From assembly GCF_019749375.1 (NCBI RefSeq), contig NZ_JACWFE010000017.1, positions 62,001 to 126,000 on the forward strand: DNA of 64,000 bases, given 5' to 3'. The notes under the pieces were generated by a model. It made no database searches. It was not told the origin of the DNA and saw only the letters and a list, made by a program, of their open reading frames with translations. Positions 28,030 through 36,329 of this stretch are shown one piece after another; the first letter of the stretch is position 1; each line of letters opens with the position of its first letter. Both the position numbers and the translations under genes were made by a program. The DNA is from Bacillus sp. S/N-304-OC-R1. GTDB taxonomy: Bacteria; Bacillota; Bacilli; Bacillales; Cytobacillaceae.

Positions 28030-28058
28030 TTGTAAATTAATAATTTTTAAACTATTAT
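28030..28058 (+). promoter_or_regulatory. Candidate sigma-A promoter of the peptide-binding lipoprotein gene
   Basis: TTGTAA (28030-28035), a 17-base spacer and TATTAT (28053-28058) sit 35 bases before the TTG start. The remaining divergent region, 27788-28029, is AT-rich with no gene or clear hairpin. Confidence 0.5.
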
Positions 28059-28092
28059 AAAAATTGTACGACTAAACAAGGGGGTCATTTTT

Positions 28093-29688
28093 TTGAAGAA
28101 AAGGAAAAATCTTCTACTCATGTTAGCGCTTTCACTTGTGTTAGTGCTATCAGCATGCAGTGGAAAAAGCAGCAATACTGCTGAAGAAGCAGCTCCTGCA
28201 AAAGAAGGCGAAAAACCTAAAACAGAAGAGCCATCAACTGGGAGCAAGGACTTTGTCTATGTTACAGGATCAGATGCACCAACTTTAGATCCGCATGGAG
28301 TGAATGACACTGCATCTAATACTGCAACAACTCAGCTTTATGAGCGTTTGACAGATTATGCAGCAGATGGATCTGTTGTTCCTTTACTTGCTACTGAATA
28401 TAAATCAGTAGATGATACTACTTGGGAATTCAAGCTTCGTGAAGGAGTTAAATTCCATGACGGCTCAGATTTCACTGCTGAAGCTGTCAAAATGAGTTTT
28501 GAGAGAATAATCGATCCAGAATTTGCTTCACCAAAAGCGGTTATTCTTAACATGATTTCTGAAATTAAGGTTATTGATGATTACACAGTACAAATCATTA
28601 CAGAGAAGCCTTTTGCTCCGCTGCCAGCTCACTTAGCACATAACGCTGGTTCTATCATCGCTCCTGCTGCAATTAAAGCAGAAAACGATGGCGGTAAGAC
28701 GATTGCCGAAAATCCAATCGGTACAGGTCCTTTCAAATTTGAATCTTGGAACCGTGGTGCAGAACTTAAGTTTGTTAAAAATGATGACTATTGGGGAGAA
28801 AAACCTTCAATTGAAACAGTGTCGATCAAAGTTGTACCAGAGCAAGCTACACGTGTAGCAATGATTGAAAAAGGCGAAGCTCATCTTATGCTTGTCGGTG
28901 CTTCTGATGTTTCTCGTGTAGAGGCAATGGACGGCATTACAATCGACCGTGTTCGCGGTACTCGTATGGACTACGTAAGTTTCAACTTGAATAAAGCGCC
29001 TTATGACAACGTTAAAGTTCGTCAAGCGATTGCAATGGCTATTAACAAAGATGATGTCGTAAACGGAATTCTAGATGGTCAAGGGGTTCCAGCTGTTGGT
29101 CCACTAGCTCCTAATGTTGTTGGTAACTCCCAAGACTTAAAGCCGCTTCCATATGATGTAGAAGCAGCTAAAGCGCTTCTTGCTGAAGCTGGTTATCCTG
29201 ATGGCTTCAAAACAACAATCTATGTAAACGAAGGAAGTAAAGAGCGAGCAGATATCGCTGAACTAGTTCAAGCTCAATTAGCTGAACTTAATATCGAAGT
29301 AGATATCGAAGTTATTGAGTGGGGTACATTCTTAGAGAAAACAGCTGCTGGCGAGCACGAATTATTCGTTCTTGGCTGGACTACTGTAACAGGTGATGCT
29401 GACTACGGCTTATACGCATTATTCCATTCTGCTAATCATGGATCAGTTGGTAACCGTTCATTTTACACAAACCCTAAAGTGGATGAGTTACTTGACAAAG
29501 GACGTACAAGCACAAATCAAGATGATCGTAATGCAGCATACAAAGAAATCTCTGAAATTCTTGTAGAAGAAGCACCAATGGTATACCTGCATCATCCTGA
29601 CTTCGTTCATGCTACAAACGGAGTTGAGTCTGGTTTATTCGTAAACTTCAGTGGAACTCCATTCTTTAAAGATATTAAATTAAAATAA
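28093..29688 (+). CDS. Peptide-binding lipoprotein of ABC transporter (SBP family 5)
   Basis: Extracellular solute receptor of 531 residues, tethered by lipobox LSAC (Cys22). A low-complexity linker (about 25-50) precedes the family 5 fold, with the motif YERLTDYAADGSVVPLLATE, here shortened to YERLTDYAADGSVVP, and LREGVKFHDGSDFTAEAV. It should bind oligopeptides or dipeptides and hand them to the divergently encoded C-B-D-F permease. The start is TTG with AAGGGGG upstream. Its codons use more preferred triplets than its neighbours, consistent with high expression. A strong terminator follows. Confidence 0.93.
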   Translation: MKKRKNLLLMLALSLVLVLSACSGKSSNTAEEAAPAKEGEKPKTEEPSTGSKDFVYVTGSDAPTLDPHGVNDTASNTATTQLYERLTDYAADGSVVPLLATEYKSVDDTTWEFKLREGVKFHDGSDFTAEAVKMSFERIIDPEFASPKAVILNMISEIKVIDDYTVQIITEKPFAPLPAHLAHNAGSIIAPAAIKAENDGGKTIAENPIGTGPFKFESWNRGAELKFVKNDDYWGEKPSIETVSIKVVPEQATRVAMIEKGEAHLMLVGASDVSRVEAMDGITIDRVRGTRMDYVSFNLNKAPYDNVKVRQAIAMAINKDDVVNGILDGQGVPAVGPLAPNVVGNSQDLKPLPYDVEAAKALLAEAGYPDGFKTTIYVNEGSKERADIAELVQAQLAELNIEVDIEVIEWGTFLEKTAAGEHELFVLGWTTVTGDADYGLYALFHSANHGSVGNRSFYTNPKVDELLDKGRTSTNQDDRNAAYKEISEILVEEAPMVYLHHPDFVHATNGVESGLFVNFSGTPFFKDIKLK

Positions 29689-29698
29689 TATCAACTAG

Positions 29699-29732
29699 GA
29701 ACACCCCCATTTCATTGGAAATGGGGGTGTTC
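29699..29732 (+). terminator. Terminator of the peptide-binding lipoprotein gene
   Basis: A perfect 15-bp stem, GAACACCCCCATTTC/GAAATGGGGGTGTTC, with a 4-base loop then TATT, starts 10 bases after the stop. Confidence 0.85.
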
Positions 29733-29768
29733 TATTAAAATAATTTAAGAGAGGTTTCCCCCTCTTTT

Positions 29769-30938
29769 TTAGGCGTACATCTTATCCTCTTCCTTCTTGA
29801 AAAAGCTCCTCATCGCATGGAACACATCCGACTTTTGTTTCAGAATATAATAGCGGAAGTCATCATGCTTGATGTTTTTGTAGGCTGACATAAGGGTGGA
29901 GTGACGGTTATACTGGTTTACCTCTCCATACCCGAACATATTCGATACCTTCATTAACTCCTCAACAAGCTTGACACAGCGGGCATTATCAGAAGTTAAG
30001 TTATCACCATCTGAGAAGTGGAATGGATAAATATTAAATCGTCGTGGATTATATTTTTCTTCGATGAGTTCAAGTGCTTTACGGTAGGCCGAGGAACAAA
30101 TGGTGCCGCCGCTTTCTCCTTTCGAGAAGAAGTCTTCCTCTGTAACAACTTTTGCTTCTGTATGGTGAGCAATAAATTCGATCTCGACTGATTCATATTT
30201 TGTTCTTAAAAACCTGGTCATCCAGAAGAAAAAGCTTCTTGCCATATATTTCTCCCATATTCCCATAGAGCCGCTCGTATCCATCATCGCTAAAACGACT
30301 GCTTTTGATTCCGGCTTAACAACTTCATTCCAAGTTTTGAATTTCAAATCTTCCTTATAAATTGGATGAAAGCTCGGTTTTCCGGCCATCGCATTTCTTT
30401 TGAAGGCCGTCATCATCGTCCGTTTTTTGTCGATATTCCCCATTAATCCAGTTTTTCGAATATCATTAAATTCAATATTTGCGATGAGCAATTCGTCTTG
30501 TTCTTTTCTTTTCATATTTGGCAGCTCCAGCTGTTTAAAGAGTGCCTCTTCAATTTCCATTAATGAAACTTCTGCTTCAAAGTAATCTTCACCTGGCTGA
30601 TCGCCTGCTCCTTGACCTTTTCCAGGTCCTTTTTGACTGCTTGATCCATCACGGGCCACAACGTCACCAATCCGGCTGTCTCCATCTCCTTGGCCAACAT
30701 GTTTATTCTTATCATAATTATAGCGAATTTTATATTCGTCCAGTGATCGAATCGGGATTTTCACTACTTCCCTTCCATTCGACATTACAATACTCTCTTC
30801 TGTTATTAGATCAGGTAAATTATTACGGATGGCATCCTGTACTTTTTCCTGATGGCGCTGCTGGTCATCATGGCCTTTGCGATGGAGGGACCAATCTTCT
30901 TGAGAAATCACAAACTGATGGTTATTCATATCGGTCAT
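29769..30938 (-). CDS. yhbH: Sporulation protein YhbH (DUF444, VWA-like)
   Basis: A 389-residue cytoplasmic protein of the YeaH/YhbH (DUF444) family. The N-terminal motif [21 protein letters not shown], here cut as [15 protein letters not shown], is invariant in YhbH. A glycine-rich acidic linker (about 85-115) leads to a VWA-like domain with the MIDAS start MMDTSGSMG. It is usually partnered with the PrkA kinase and needed for efficient sporulation in bacilli. The ATG follows AAAGGAGGG. prkA lies upstream on the same strand, separated by a 49-codon gene on the other strand. Confidence 0.93.
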   Translation of the reverse strand: MTDMNNHQFVISQEDWSLHRKGHDDQQRHQEKVQDAIRNNLPDLITEESIVMSNGREVVKIPIRSLDEYKIRYNYDKNKHVGQGDGDSRIGDVVARDGSSSQKGPGKGQGAGDQPGEDYFEAEVSLMEIEEALFKQLELPNMKRKEQDELLIANIEFNDIRKTGLMGNIDKKRTMMTAFKRNAMAGKPSFHPIYKEDLKFKTWNEVVKPESKAVVLAMMDTSGSMGIWEKYMARSFFFWMTRFLRTKYESVEIEFIAHHTEAKVVTEEDFFSKGESGGTICSSAYRKALELIEEKYNPRRFNIYPFHFSDGDNLTSDNARCVKLVEELMKVSNMFGYGEVNQYNRHSTLMSAYKNIKHDDFRYYILKQKSDVFHAMRSFFKKEEDKMYA

Positions 30939-31344
30939 ATTAAGCCCTCCTTTATTAAATTTTTAGCGCACATTTCGTACGAAACAACATACAATATCGA
31001 GAGTGTCAAAAGAATGGCGACTTAGCTTTTCAAAAATAATTTCATAGTAGCTAAATTCACCTTGCATCTAAACAGTGGACAAATGAGCTAATAAACTAAA
31101 CGTTCTGCTTTTCTACAAATCCAATTGACAGTAACCATCTTATCCCCAACTCCTGTTGGACAACTTAGGGTTAAGAATGTTTATTACTTTATCCTATGCA
31201 ACAACTAAAAATAATTTACAAATAATTTTGATAATAGATAAATTCACGTAAATATAGTGGACAAGCCTGCTGACAAATAAATCTCTCATATACAGACACC
31301 AAACATAATAAACTTTAATAATTATTCATTTTTGAGGTGATTTC
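30939..31344. other. Gene-less stretch upstream of yhbH with two related imperfect repeats
   Basis: About 400 bases without a gene. Two copies of a roughly 45-50 base sequence share AAATAATTT, TAAATTCAC and AGTGGACAA (about 31027-31082 and 31218-31264). The yhbH promoter must lie at the left end. Nothing else is recognised. Confidence 0.45.
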
Positions 31345-31494
31345 ATGAGCGAATTTCTTTGTTGTGATCAGTGTGGGGAGCTCTCAATGTTTTCGGTAGT
31401 TGTTTATATTAATGACAAACCTGTTTGCGTTTCTTGTCAAAAAGAAAATAACTTAGTAATACAATCTACCCGTTGTGAAGTGATTAAAAGGTAA
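31345..31494 (+). CDS. 49-residue zinc-ribbon-like small protein
   Basis: A short gene with a strong GAGGTGA site six bases before the ATG. The product has two CxxC knuckles, CCDQCGEL near residue 7 and CVSCQKEN near residue 28, plus a lone Cys44, the pattern of a small zinc ribbon. There is no signal or membrane segment. I do not recognise the family. It lies between the leftward yhbH and prkA genes on the opposite strand and ends 60 bases before a shared terminator. It could be a sporulation or RNA/DNA-binding micro-protein; that is inference. Confidence 0.6.
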   Translation: MSEFLCCDQCGELSMFSVVVYINDKPVCVSCQKENNLVIQSTRCEVIKR

Positions 31495-31553
31495 ATAGTA
31501 ATAAGTTGGGGATTAACATCGAATTGATGAGAATCCCTTCTTTTTTGAAGGAA

Positions 31554-31579
31554 AAAGGACCGACAAATGTCAGTCCTTT
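31554..31579. terminator. Bidirectional terminator after prkA and the zinc-ribbon gene
   Basis: AAAGGAC/GTCCTTT encloses GACA/TGTC. It starts leftward six bases after the prkA stop and is followed by TTTTTCC. Confidence 0.8.
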
Positions 31580-31584
31580 CTATT

Positions 31585-33480
31585 TTATCTATTTAATAGG
31601 CTTCCTACATAACGAAGCAATTCATTTGCAGATGTTGAATTGTAGCCATGCTCATCAATTAAGCGTGCTACAACTTCATTAACCTTCTTCAGCTGCTGTT
31701 CATCTGGTGTTTTAGTGGATGTAGTTATCTTTACGACATCCTTGAGATCGGCAAATAATTTTTTCTGTATTGCTTCACGCAAGCGATCATGGGAATTATA
31801 ATCAAACCTCTTCCCTTTGCGTGCGTAAGCTGATATACGGATAAGAATTTCTTCTCTGAATGCCTTTTTCGCATTTTCAGAGATGCCAATTTGTTCCTCT
31901 ATAGAGCGCATCAGCTTTTCATCTGGATTAATTTCTTCACCTGTTAATGGATCACGAAGTTTAGATTTATTGCAATATGCTTCTACATTATCTAAGTAGT
32001 TATCCATTAAGGTTTTCGCTGATTCTTCATAGGAATAGACAAATGCCTTCTGTACTTCTTTTTTGGCAATTTCATCATATTCCTTCCGGGCAAGAGAAAT
32101 GAAATTCAGATATCTTTCTCTTAATTCTGACGTAATGGATGGATGATGATCAAGCCCTTCTTTCAATGATCTTAAGACATCCAATGCATTAATCGAGGTA
32201 ACCTCTTTACGAATAATTGTAGAAGAAATTCGGTTAATCACATATCGCGGATCAATTCCACTCATGCCTTCATCTGGGTATTCTTTCTTCAGCTCCTCGA
32301 CATCAGCACGATTATAGCCTTCAACATTTTCCCCATCATATAAGCGCATCTTCTTAACTAAATCAATATCGCCTTTTTTCGGCTCCTTCAAGCGAGTCAT
32401 GATTGTGAACATCGCAGCTACTTTTAATGTATGCGGAGCAATATGAACATCATAAACATCACTTTCGCGAATCATTTTATCATAAATCTTTTCTTCTTCT
32501 GTAACCTTTAAATTATATGGAATCGGCATTACAATAATCCTTGAGTGTAGTGCCTCATTTTTCTTATTCGAAATGAAGGACCGATATTCTGTTTCATTCG
32601 TATGAGCGACAATCAATTCGTCGGCTGAAATGAGCGCAAATCTACCCGCTTTGAAATTCCCTTCCTGTGTTAAGGATAATAAATGCCATAGAAACTTTTC
32701 ATCACATTTCAGCATTTCCTGGAATTCCATCATTCCGCGGTTAGCTTTATTTAACTCTCCGTCAAATCGATATGCTCTTGGATCAGATTCAGATCCATAT
32801 TCCGCAATGGTTGAGAAATCAATGCTTCCCGTCAAATCTGCAATATCCTGTGACTTCGGGTCTGACGGACTAAATGTCCCTATTCCTACCCTGCGGTCTT
32901 CTGAAAAGAAAATTCTCTCGACGAGTACATCCTCAATTCTGCCGCCATATTCTTGCTCTAAACGCATCATATTTAATGGCGATAAATTTCCTTCAACACG
33001 GATACCGTATTCTTCAAAGAAGTCCTGTCTTAAATGATGCGGAATAAGATGGAGAGGATCTTCATGCATTGGACAGCCTTTGATCGCAAAGACGGCACCC
33101 CTTTCCTGGTGAGAATAAGCTTCTAACCCTCTTTTTAACATCGTCACTAAAGTTGATTTACCTCCGCTGACAGGTCCCATTAATAAGAGAATTCTTTTTC
33201 GAACATCCAATCTTTTAGCTGCCGGATGGAAATATTCCTCAACGAGCCTTTCTAACGCTTCCTCTAAACCAAACAATTGGTTGCTAAAAAAACGATATCG
33301 TTTCTGCCCCTTCACATCCTCTACACCGGCATCTTTTATCATATTATATACCCGGGAGTGCGCGGACTGGGCAACCCATGGCTTCTCTTTAATAATTTCT
33401 AGATACTCTCCAAATGTCCCTTCCCATTTAAGCTTTTCCTCTTCATGGCGATACATCTCAATTTTTTTTAGAATATCCAT
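31585..33480 (-). CDS. prkA: Serine protein kinase / AAA+ protein PrkA
   Basis: A 631-residue protein, the exact length of B. subtilis PrkA. The N-terminus MDILKKIEMYRHEEEKLKWEG (shortened: MDILKKIEMYRHEEE) and the Walker A loop MGPVSGGKSTL (about 101-111) are diagnostic. An AAA+ core is followed by a C-terminal kinase-like domain. In bacilli it acts in the mother cell during sporulation. The ATG at 33480 is chosen because GGGGAGG lies seven bases upstream; the frame extends back seven codons. A sigma-E-like promoter lies about 40 bases upstream, which agrees with the known sigma-E control of prkA. Confidence 0.96.
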   Translation of the reverse strand: MDILKKIEMYRHEEEKLKWEGTFGEYLEIIKEKPWVAQSAHSRVYNMIKDAGVEDVKGQKRYRFFSNQLFGLEEALERLVEEYFHPAAKRLDVRKRILLLMGPVSGGKSTLVTMLKRGLEAYSHQERGAVFAIKGCPMHEDPLHLIPHHLRQDFFEEYGIRVEGNLSPLNMMRLEQEYGGRIEDVLVERIFFSEDRRVGIGTFSPSDPKSQDIADLTGSIDFSTIAEYGSESDPRAYRFDGELNKANRGMMEFQEMLKCDEKFLWHLLSLTQEGNFKAGRFALISADELIVAHTNETEYRSFISNKKNEALHSRIIVMPIPYNLKVTEEEKIYDKMIRESDVYDVHIAPHTLKVAAMFTIMTRLKEPKKGDIDLVKKMRLYDGENVEGYNRADVEELKKEYPDEGMSGIDPRYVINRISSTIIRKEVTSINALDVLRSLKEGLDHHPSITSELRERYLNFISLARKEYDEIAKKEVQKAFVYSYEESAKTLMDNYLDNVEAYCNKSKLRDPLTGEEINPDEKLMRSIEEQIGISENAKKAFREEILIRISAYARKGKRFDYNSHDRLREAIQKKLFADLKDVVKITTSTKTPDEQQLKKVNEVVARLIDEHGYNSTSANELLRYVGSLLNR

Positions 33481-33520
33481 AAGGACCTCCCCTTGTCGCA
33501 TTATCAGAGACGATTAATAT

Positions 33521-33550
33521 ACTGTATGCGCTCCTGTAAATGAACATGCT
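33521..33550 (-). promoter_or_regulatory. Candidate sigma-E promoter of prkA
   Basis: Leftward AGCATGTT (33543-33550), 14 bases, then CATACAGT (33521-33528). The -10 element fits the sigma-E form CATACANT, and the -35 resembles TCATATT. prkA is sigma-E dependent in B. subtilis. Confidence 0.6.
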
Positions 33551-33652
33551 AACGAGAGATTAGATTGAGTTGTCCTTTTTACAAATCAAATAATGTATAA
33601 GTTTAATTATCAATAGAAAACTTAAAGTGTTAAAAATTTTCCACAGATTTTG

Positions 33653-33681
33653 TTCACACTTTCATTTTATTGGGCTATAAT
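33653..33681 (+). promoter_or_regulatory. Sigma-A promoter of the 31-residue membrane peptide gene
   Basis: TTCACA (33653-33658), 17 bases, TATAAT (33676-33681), 50 bases before the ATG at 33732. One mismatch in the -35, perfect -10. Confidence 0.65.
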
Positions 33682-33731
33682 ATATTTATATGCTTGATTT
33701 TACTTAAAAAATTAAGGAGGAATACATAAAC

Positions 33732-33827
33732 ATGGGTTTAGTAATTATTCTCGGTGTTATGGTTGCATTCCTTGCTGCAATTTTCACAGCTGGATACGAA
33801 GACAAGCCAGGAACAAGTAATAAATAA
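33732..33827 (+). CDS. 31-residue single-span membrane peptide
   Basis: A complete miniature transcription unit: sigma-A promoter, AAGGAGG seven to ten bases before the ATG, 31 codons and an immediate terminator. The peptide starts with one hydrophobic helix (GLVIILGVMVAFLAAIFTAG, about residues 2-21) and ends in a polar tail (YEDKPGTSNK). It resembles the tiny membrane subunits or regulators known from bacilli, for example CydS-like or stress peptides, but I cannot assign it. Being under 40 codons, it is easily missed by gene callers. Confidence 0.7.
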   Translation: MGLVIILGVMVAFLAAIFTAGYEDKPGTSNK

Positions 33828-33850
33828 AAAGCTGCCGCGGCAGCTTTTTT
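33826..33850. terminator. Terminator of the 31-residue peptide gene
   Basis: A perfect palindromic stem, AAAAAGCTGCCGCGGCAGCTTTTT, in two 12-base arms (AAAAAGCTGCCG and its complement) with T-run. It also abuts the convergent nitroreductase stop. Confidence 0.85.
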
Positions 33851-34599
33851 TATTTGAGGTTCATTTCTAATTTTTCTACAAAATCCCTCATATACATTCT
33901 TGTTTGCTTTTCAAGCATATTTGCCATTTGGCCTGTCCACGTATCATTTCTTCTACCATTTGTTCTTTCGAAATAATACTCTGATATTCCTTGATTATAC
34001 TCTTCAAGCAGCTGGCGAATTTCGTCCTCATTTTGTGTATATTCATTTTCATGATAGACAGATTTAAGCGGCAATCTTGGCTTTTTTGCAGTATCCTGAG
34101 CAGGATATCCAACAGCCAAGCCGAATAATGGAAGCACACGTATAGGAGTTTTAAGCAGCTTGCATACTTCTTCAAGATTATTGCGTAAACCGCCAATATA
34201 GCAAATTCCAAGACCCATTGATTCTGCCGCAATTGCTGCATTTTGAGCCGCTAAAGCCGCATCTATTAAAGCAACCATAAACTTTTCAGTGCTTTCAATG
34301 GATGGAATGACATCTTTATTTTCCATTTCTCCAATTAGCTCGTGCCTTGATAAATCTGCACAAAACACAAAGAAATGCCCATTTTTGGCAACATAGCTTT
34401 GTTCACCTGCGAGCTCAGCCAATTTATTTTTCTTTTCCTGGTCTGTTACACCTATAATGGAGTATGCTTGAATAAAACTTGAAGTAGAAGCAGCTTGTGC
34501 ACATTCAACAATCGTCTCAATCTGTTCTCTTGTCAAAAGCTTGTCTTCAAATTTCCTAACGGATCGATGATTCAGAAGAAGCTCTATATTTGGATTCAT
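33850..34599 (-). CDS. nfsA: NADPH-dependent FMN nitroreductase, NfsA/NfrA type
   Basis: Flavin reductase of 249 residues that reduces nitro compounds and FMN with NADPH. The N-terminal HRSVRKFEDKLLT motif, SMGLGICYIGGLRNN, and LPLFGLAVGYPAQ are standard for the NfsA/NfrA group, and the length equals B. subtilis NfrA. The ATG at 34599 is chosen because GGAAGGGA lies just upstream. Earlier in-frame ATGs lie in or before that site. It is a single gene, leftward, ending against the terminator of the 31-residue peptide gene. Confidence 0.9.
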   Translation of the reverse strand: MNPNIELLLNHRSVRKFEDKLLTREQIETIVECAQAASTSSFIQAYSIIGVTDQEKKNKLAELAGEQSYVAKNGHFFVFCADLSRHELIGEMENKDVIPSIESTEKFMVALIDAALAAQNAAIAAESMGLGICYIGGLRNNLEEVCKLLKTPIRVLPLFGLAVGYPAQDTAKKPRLPLKSVYHENEYTQNEDEIRQLLEEYNQGISEYYFERTNGRRNDTWTGQMANMLEKQTRMYMRDFVEKLEMNLK

Positions 34600-34654
34600 A
34601 CATTCCCTTCCTTTCATTACATCCATTGTAACCAAAATTCCCTAAATTCTCCAA

Positions 34655-34679
34655 AAGAAAAGACCTGAGTATACAGGTC
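34655..34679 (-). terminator. Terminator of trmL
   Basis: GACCTG/CAGGTC with a 6-base loop begins at the trmL stop and is followed leftward by TTTTCTTTT. Confidence 0.7.
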
Positions 34680-35159
34680 CTATTCCTTACGCAAATGTAT
34701 ATAATCCTGCTGGCGCAATGCTTCATATATTAGAATCGCTGCAGTATTCGACAGATTTAATGAACGTATATTATCGTTCATCGGGATCCGCAAAGCACGG
34801 TGCTTATTATTTTCGATAATATCTTTAGGCAAGCCTGTTGTTTCTCTGCCAAATATAAAATAATAATCCTTTTCCTTTTGACTATAGTCAAAAGATGAAT
34901 GAGGCTTTGTGCCAAATTTCGTTAAATAAAAATATTCCCCGCCAGCTGTTTTTTCAAAAAATTCATCTATTGAATCGTAATATATAATATTTACAAATTG
35001 CCAATAGTCTAAGCCGGCACGTTTTAACATCTTATCATCAGTCGAAAAGCCAAGTGGACGGATTAAGTGCAAAGTCGTATCTGTCCCCGCACAAGTACGG
35101 GCAATATTTCCTGTATTTGACGGAATTTCTGGTTGATATAATACTACATGCAAAGCCAC
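34680..35159 (-). CDS. trmL: tRNA (cytidine(34)-2'-O)-methyltransferase TrmL / CspR
   Basis: SPOUT-class methyltransferase that modifies the wobble base of leucine tRNAs with SAM. The 159 residues start ALHVVLYQPEIPSNTGNI after the initiator. Motifs include CAGTDTTLHLIRPLGF, FIFGRETTGLP and the trefoil-knot region RIPMNDNIRSLNLSNTAAI, cut here as MNDNIRSLNLSNTAAI. The GTG at 35159 is preferred because AGAGGTG lies six bases upstream and it fits the start of B. subtilis CspR. The GTG at 35168 lies inside that ribosome site. It is next to yhbB and queG, as in B. subtilis. Confidence 0.93.
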   Translation of the reverse strand: MALHVVLYQPEIPSNTGNIARTCAGTDTTLHLIRPLGFSTDDKMLKRAGLDYWQFVNIIYYDSIDEFFEKTAGGEYFYLTKFGTKPHSSFDYSQKEKDYYFIFGRETTGLPKDIIENNKHRALRIPMNDNIRSLNLSNTAAILIYEALRQQDYIHLRKE

Positions 35160-35268
35160 GTTTTTCACCTCTAAATAAATTAACTATATTCGTTATTATA
35201 GCACTGATTATTATCTCTCTACAGGAAAAGGTGACTCTTCGCGTTATTAAAAATATGGTTCTTCTATT

Positions 35269-36153
35269 TTAGTCATCCTTAATCGTTAAAAATTTATATT
35301 TAATATTTGGAGTATAAGCGGTCGAGTCTTCATAGGCCCAATATCTCATCCGGCTGTTTGTTGTGTGCGCATTAACTAAAGGCATTCCATCTGCATCCAT
35401 AGCGGTAACAATAGTCGTATGGTCAAAACGGCCATCGCCTTGAAAATCATAGCAGATGACATCTCCGAGCTGCAATTCCTCAGGACTTGAAACCTCTATT
35501 GCTCGAAGCCCTCTTTTCGAGCCCGGCAAATACGATCTTAAAGAATTAGCGACCGACCAGCTAAAGCTCCAATTCTGATTCATCATCCACCAGCCCCCGC
35601 TCCGGTTTGGGTATCCTCTCATAGGAGCCCCTCCAGCATGGAGACACTGTGAAATATAATTCGTACAATCAACTTCAAACGTTTTATAAGCTGGATTGTA
35701 GCTGTTCCACCATCTTTCAGCATATTGAATTGCTTTCAGACGGTCATATTGATACGTTATTCTTTCATCCGAGTCTTCAACTTCAATTCTTATCTCATTT
35801 TCATTAACAGCTTCTTCAAGACGAAGGATCTCTTTATCTTCCACCAAAATACCTTTATAAAATTCAGCTCTTCGCTCCTCAATTTCTTCCTCCAAGAAAA
35901 GAATACCCTTATGATTAATTAAATATTTAAAGTGAACATGGTAGTGAACAGCACTCTTTTGGTCCTCTCCATGGTCAAGGGACTTTACTTTTCCCGTAGC
36001 CAAAGCTTTAACGATTTCACCAGTTCGCTTTGTCAGACTCTCTTTTTTTTGTTCAATTTTCGGGCAGAAATGAGTTGAGCCCCTATATTTTTGAGTAACA
36101 CATTGCTGAGTCCTTTTTTCTAAAAGCTCTTGAAGCTGCTCTCTCACTTGCAA
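35269..36153 (-). CDS. yhbB: Amidase-domain protein, YhbB-like
   Basis: A 294-residue protein. The N-terminal part (about 1-130) is charged and helical. The C-terminal amidase_6-type domain has the putative Cys nucleophile in VDCTNYISQCLHAGG (about 165-180), the His in GRFDHTTIVT and NAHTTNSRMRYW. The tryptophan-rich SGGWWMMNQNWSFSWS is typical. No signal peptide is seen, so it may act in the spore or mother cell. Synteny with cspR and queG matches B. subtilis yhbB. The substrate is probably a peptidoglycan or peptide bond but is not known. Confidence 0.85.
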   Translation of the reverse strand: MQVREQLQELLEKRTQQCVTQKYRGSTHFCPKIEQKKESLTKRTGEIVKALATGKVKSLDHGEDQKSAVHYHVHFKYLINHKGILFLEEEIEERRAEFYKGILVEDKEILRLEEAVNENEIRIEVEDSDERITYQYDRLKAIQYAERWWNSYNPAYKTFEVDCTNYISQCLHAGGAPMRGYPNRSGGWWMMNQNWSFSWSVANSLRSYLPGSKRGLRAIEVSSPEELQLGDVICYDFQGDGRFDHTTIVTAMDADGMPLVNAHTTNSRMRYWAYEDSTAYTPNIKYKFLTIKDD

Positions 36154-36329
36154 CCTCTCCTTTCATCTATATATATATGAAAGGAGTTAGATGTTTTTCA
36201 TATTAAATTTGGAGAATTTCACATGCGTTGCTCGTAACTAGAAAATTTGTCTTTCTTCTTTTGTAGAAAAAAAGTCGAATACAAAATGATGACTATTATT
36301 GGGATTTTTTCCAAAAAATAAATATTTTT

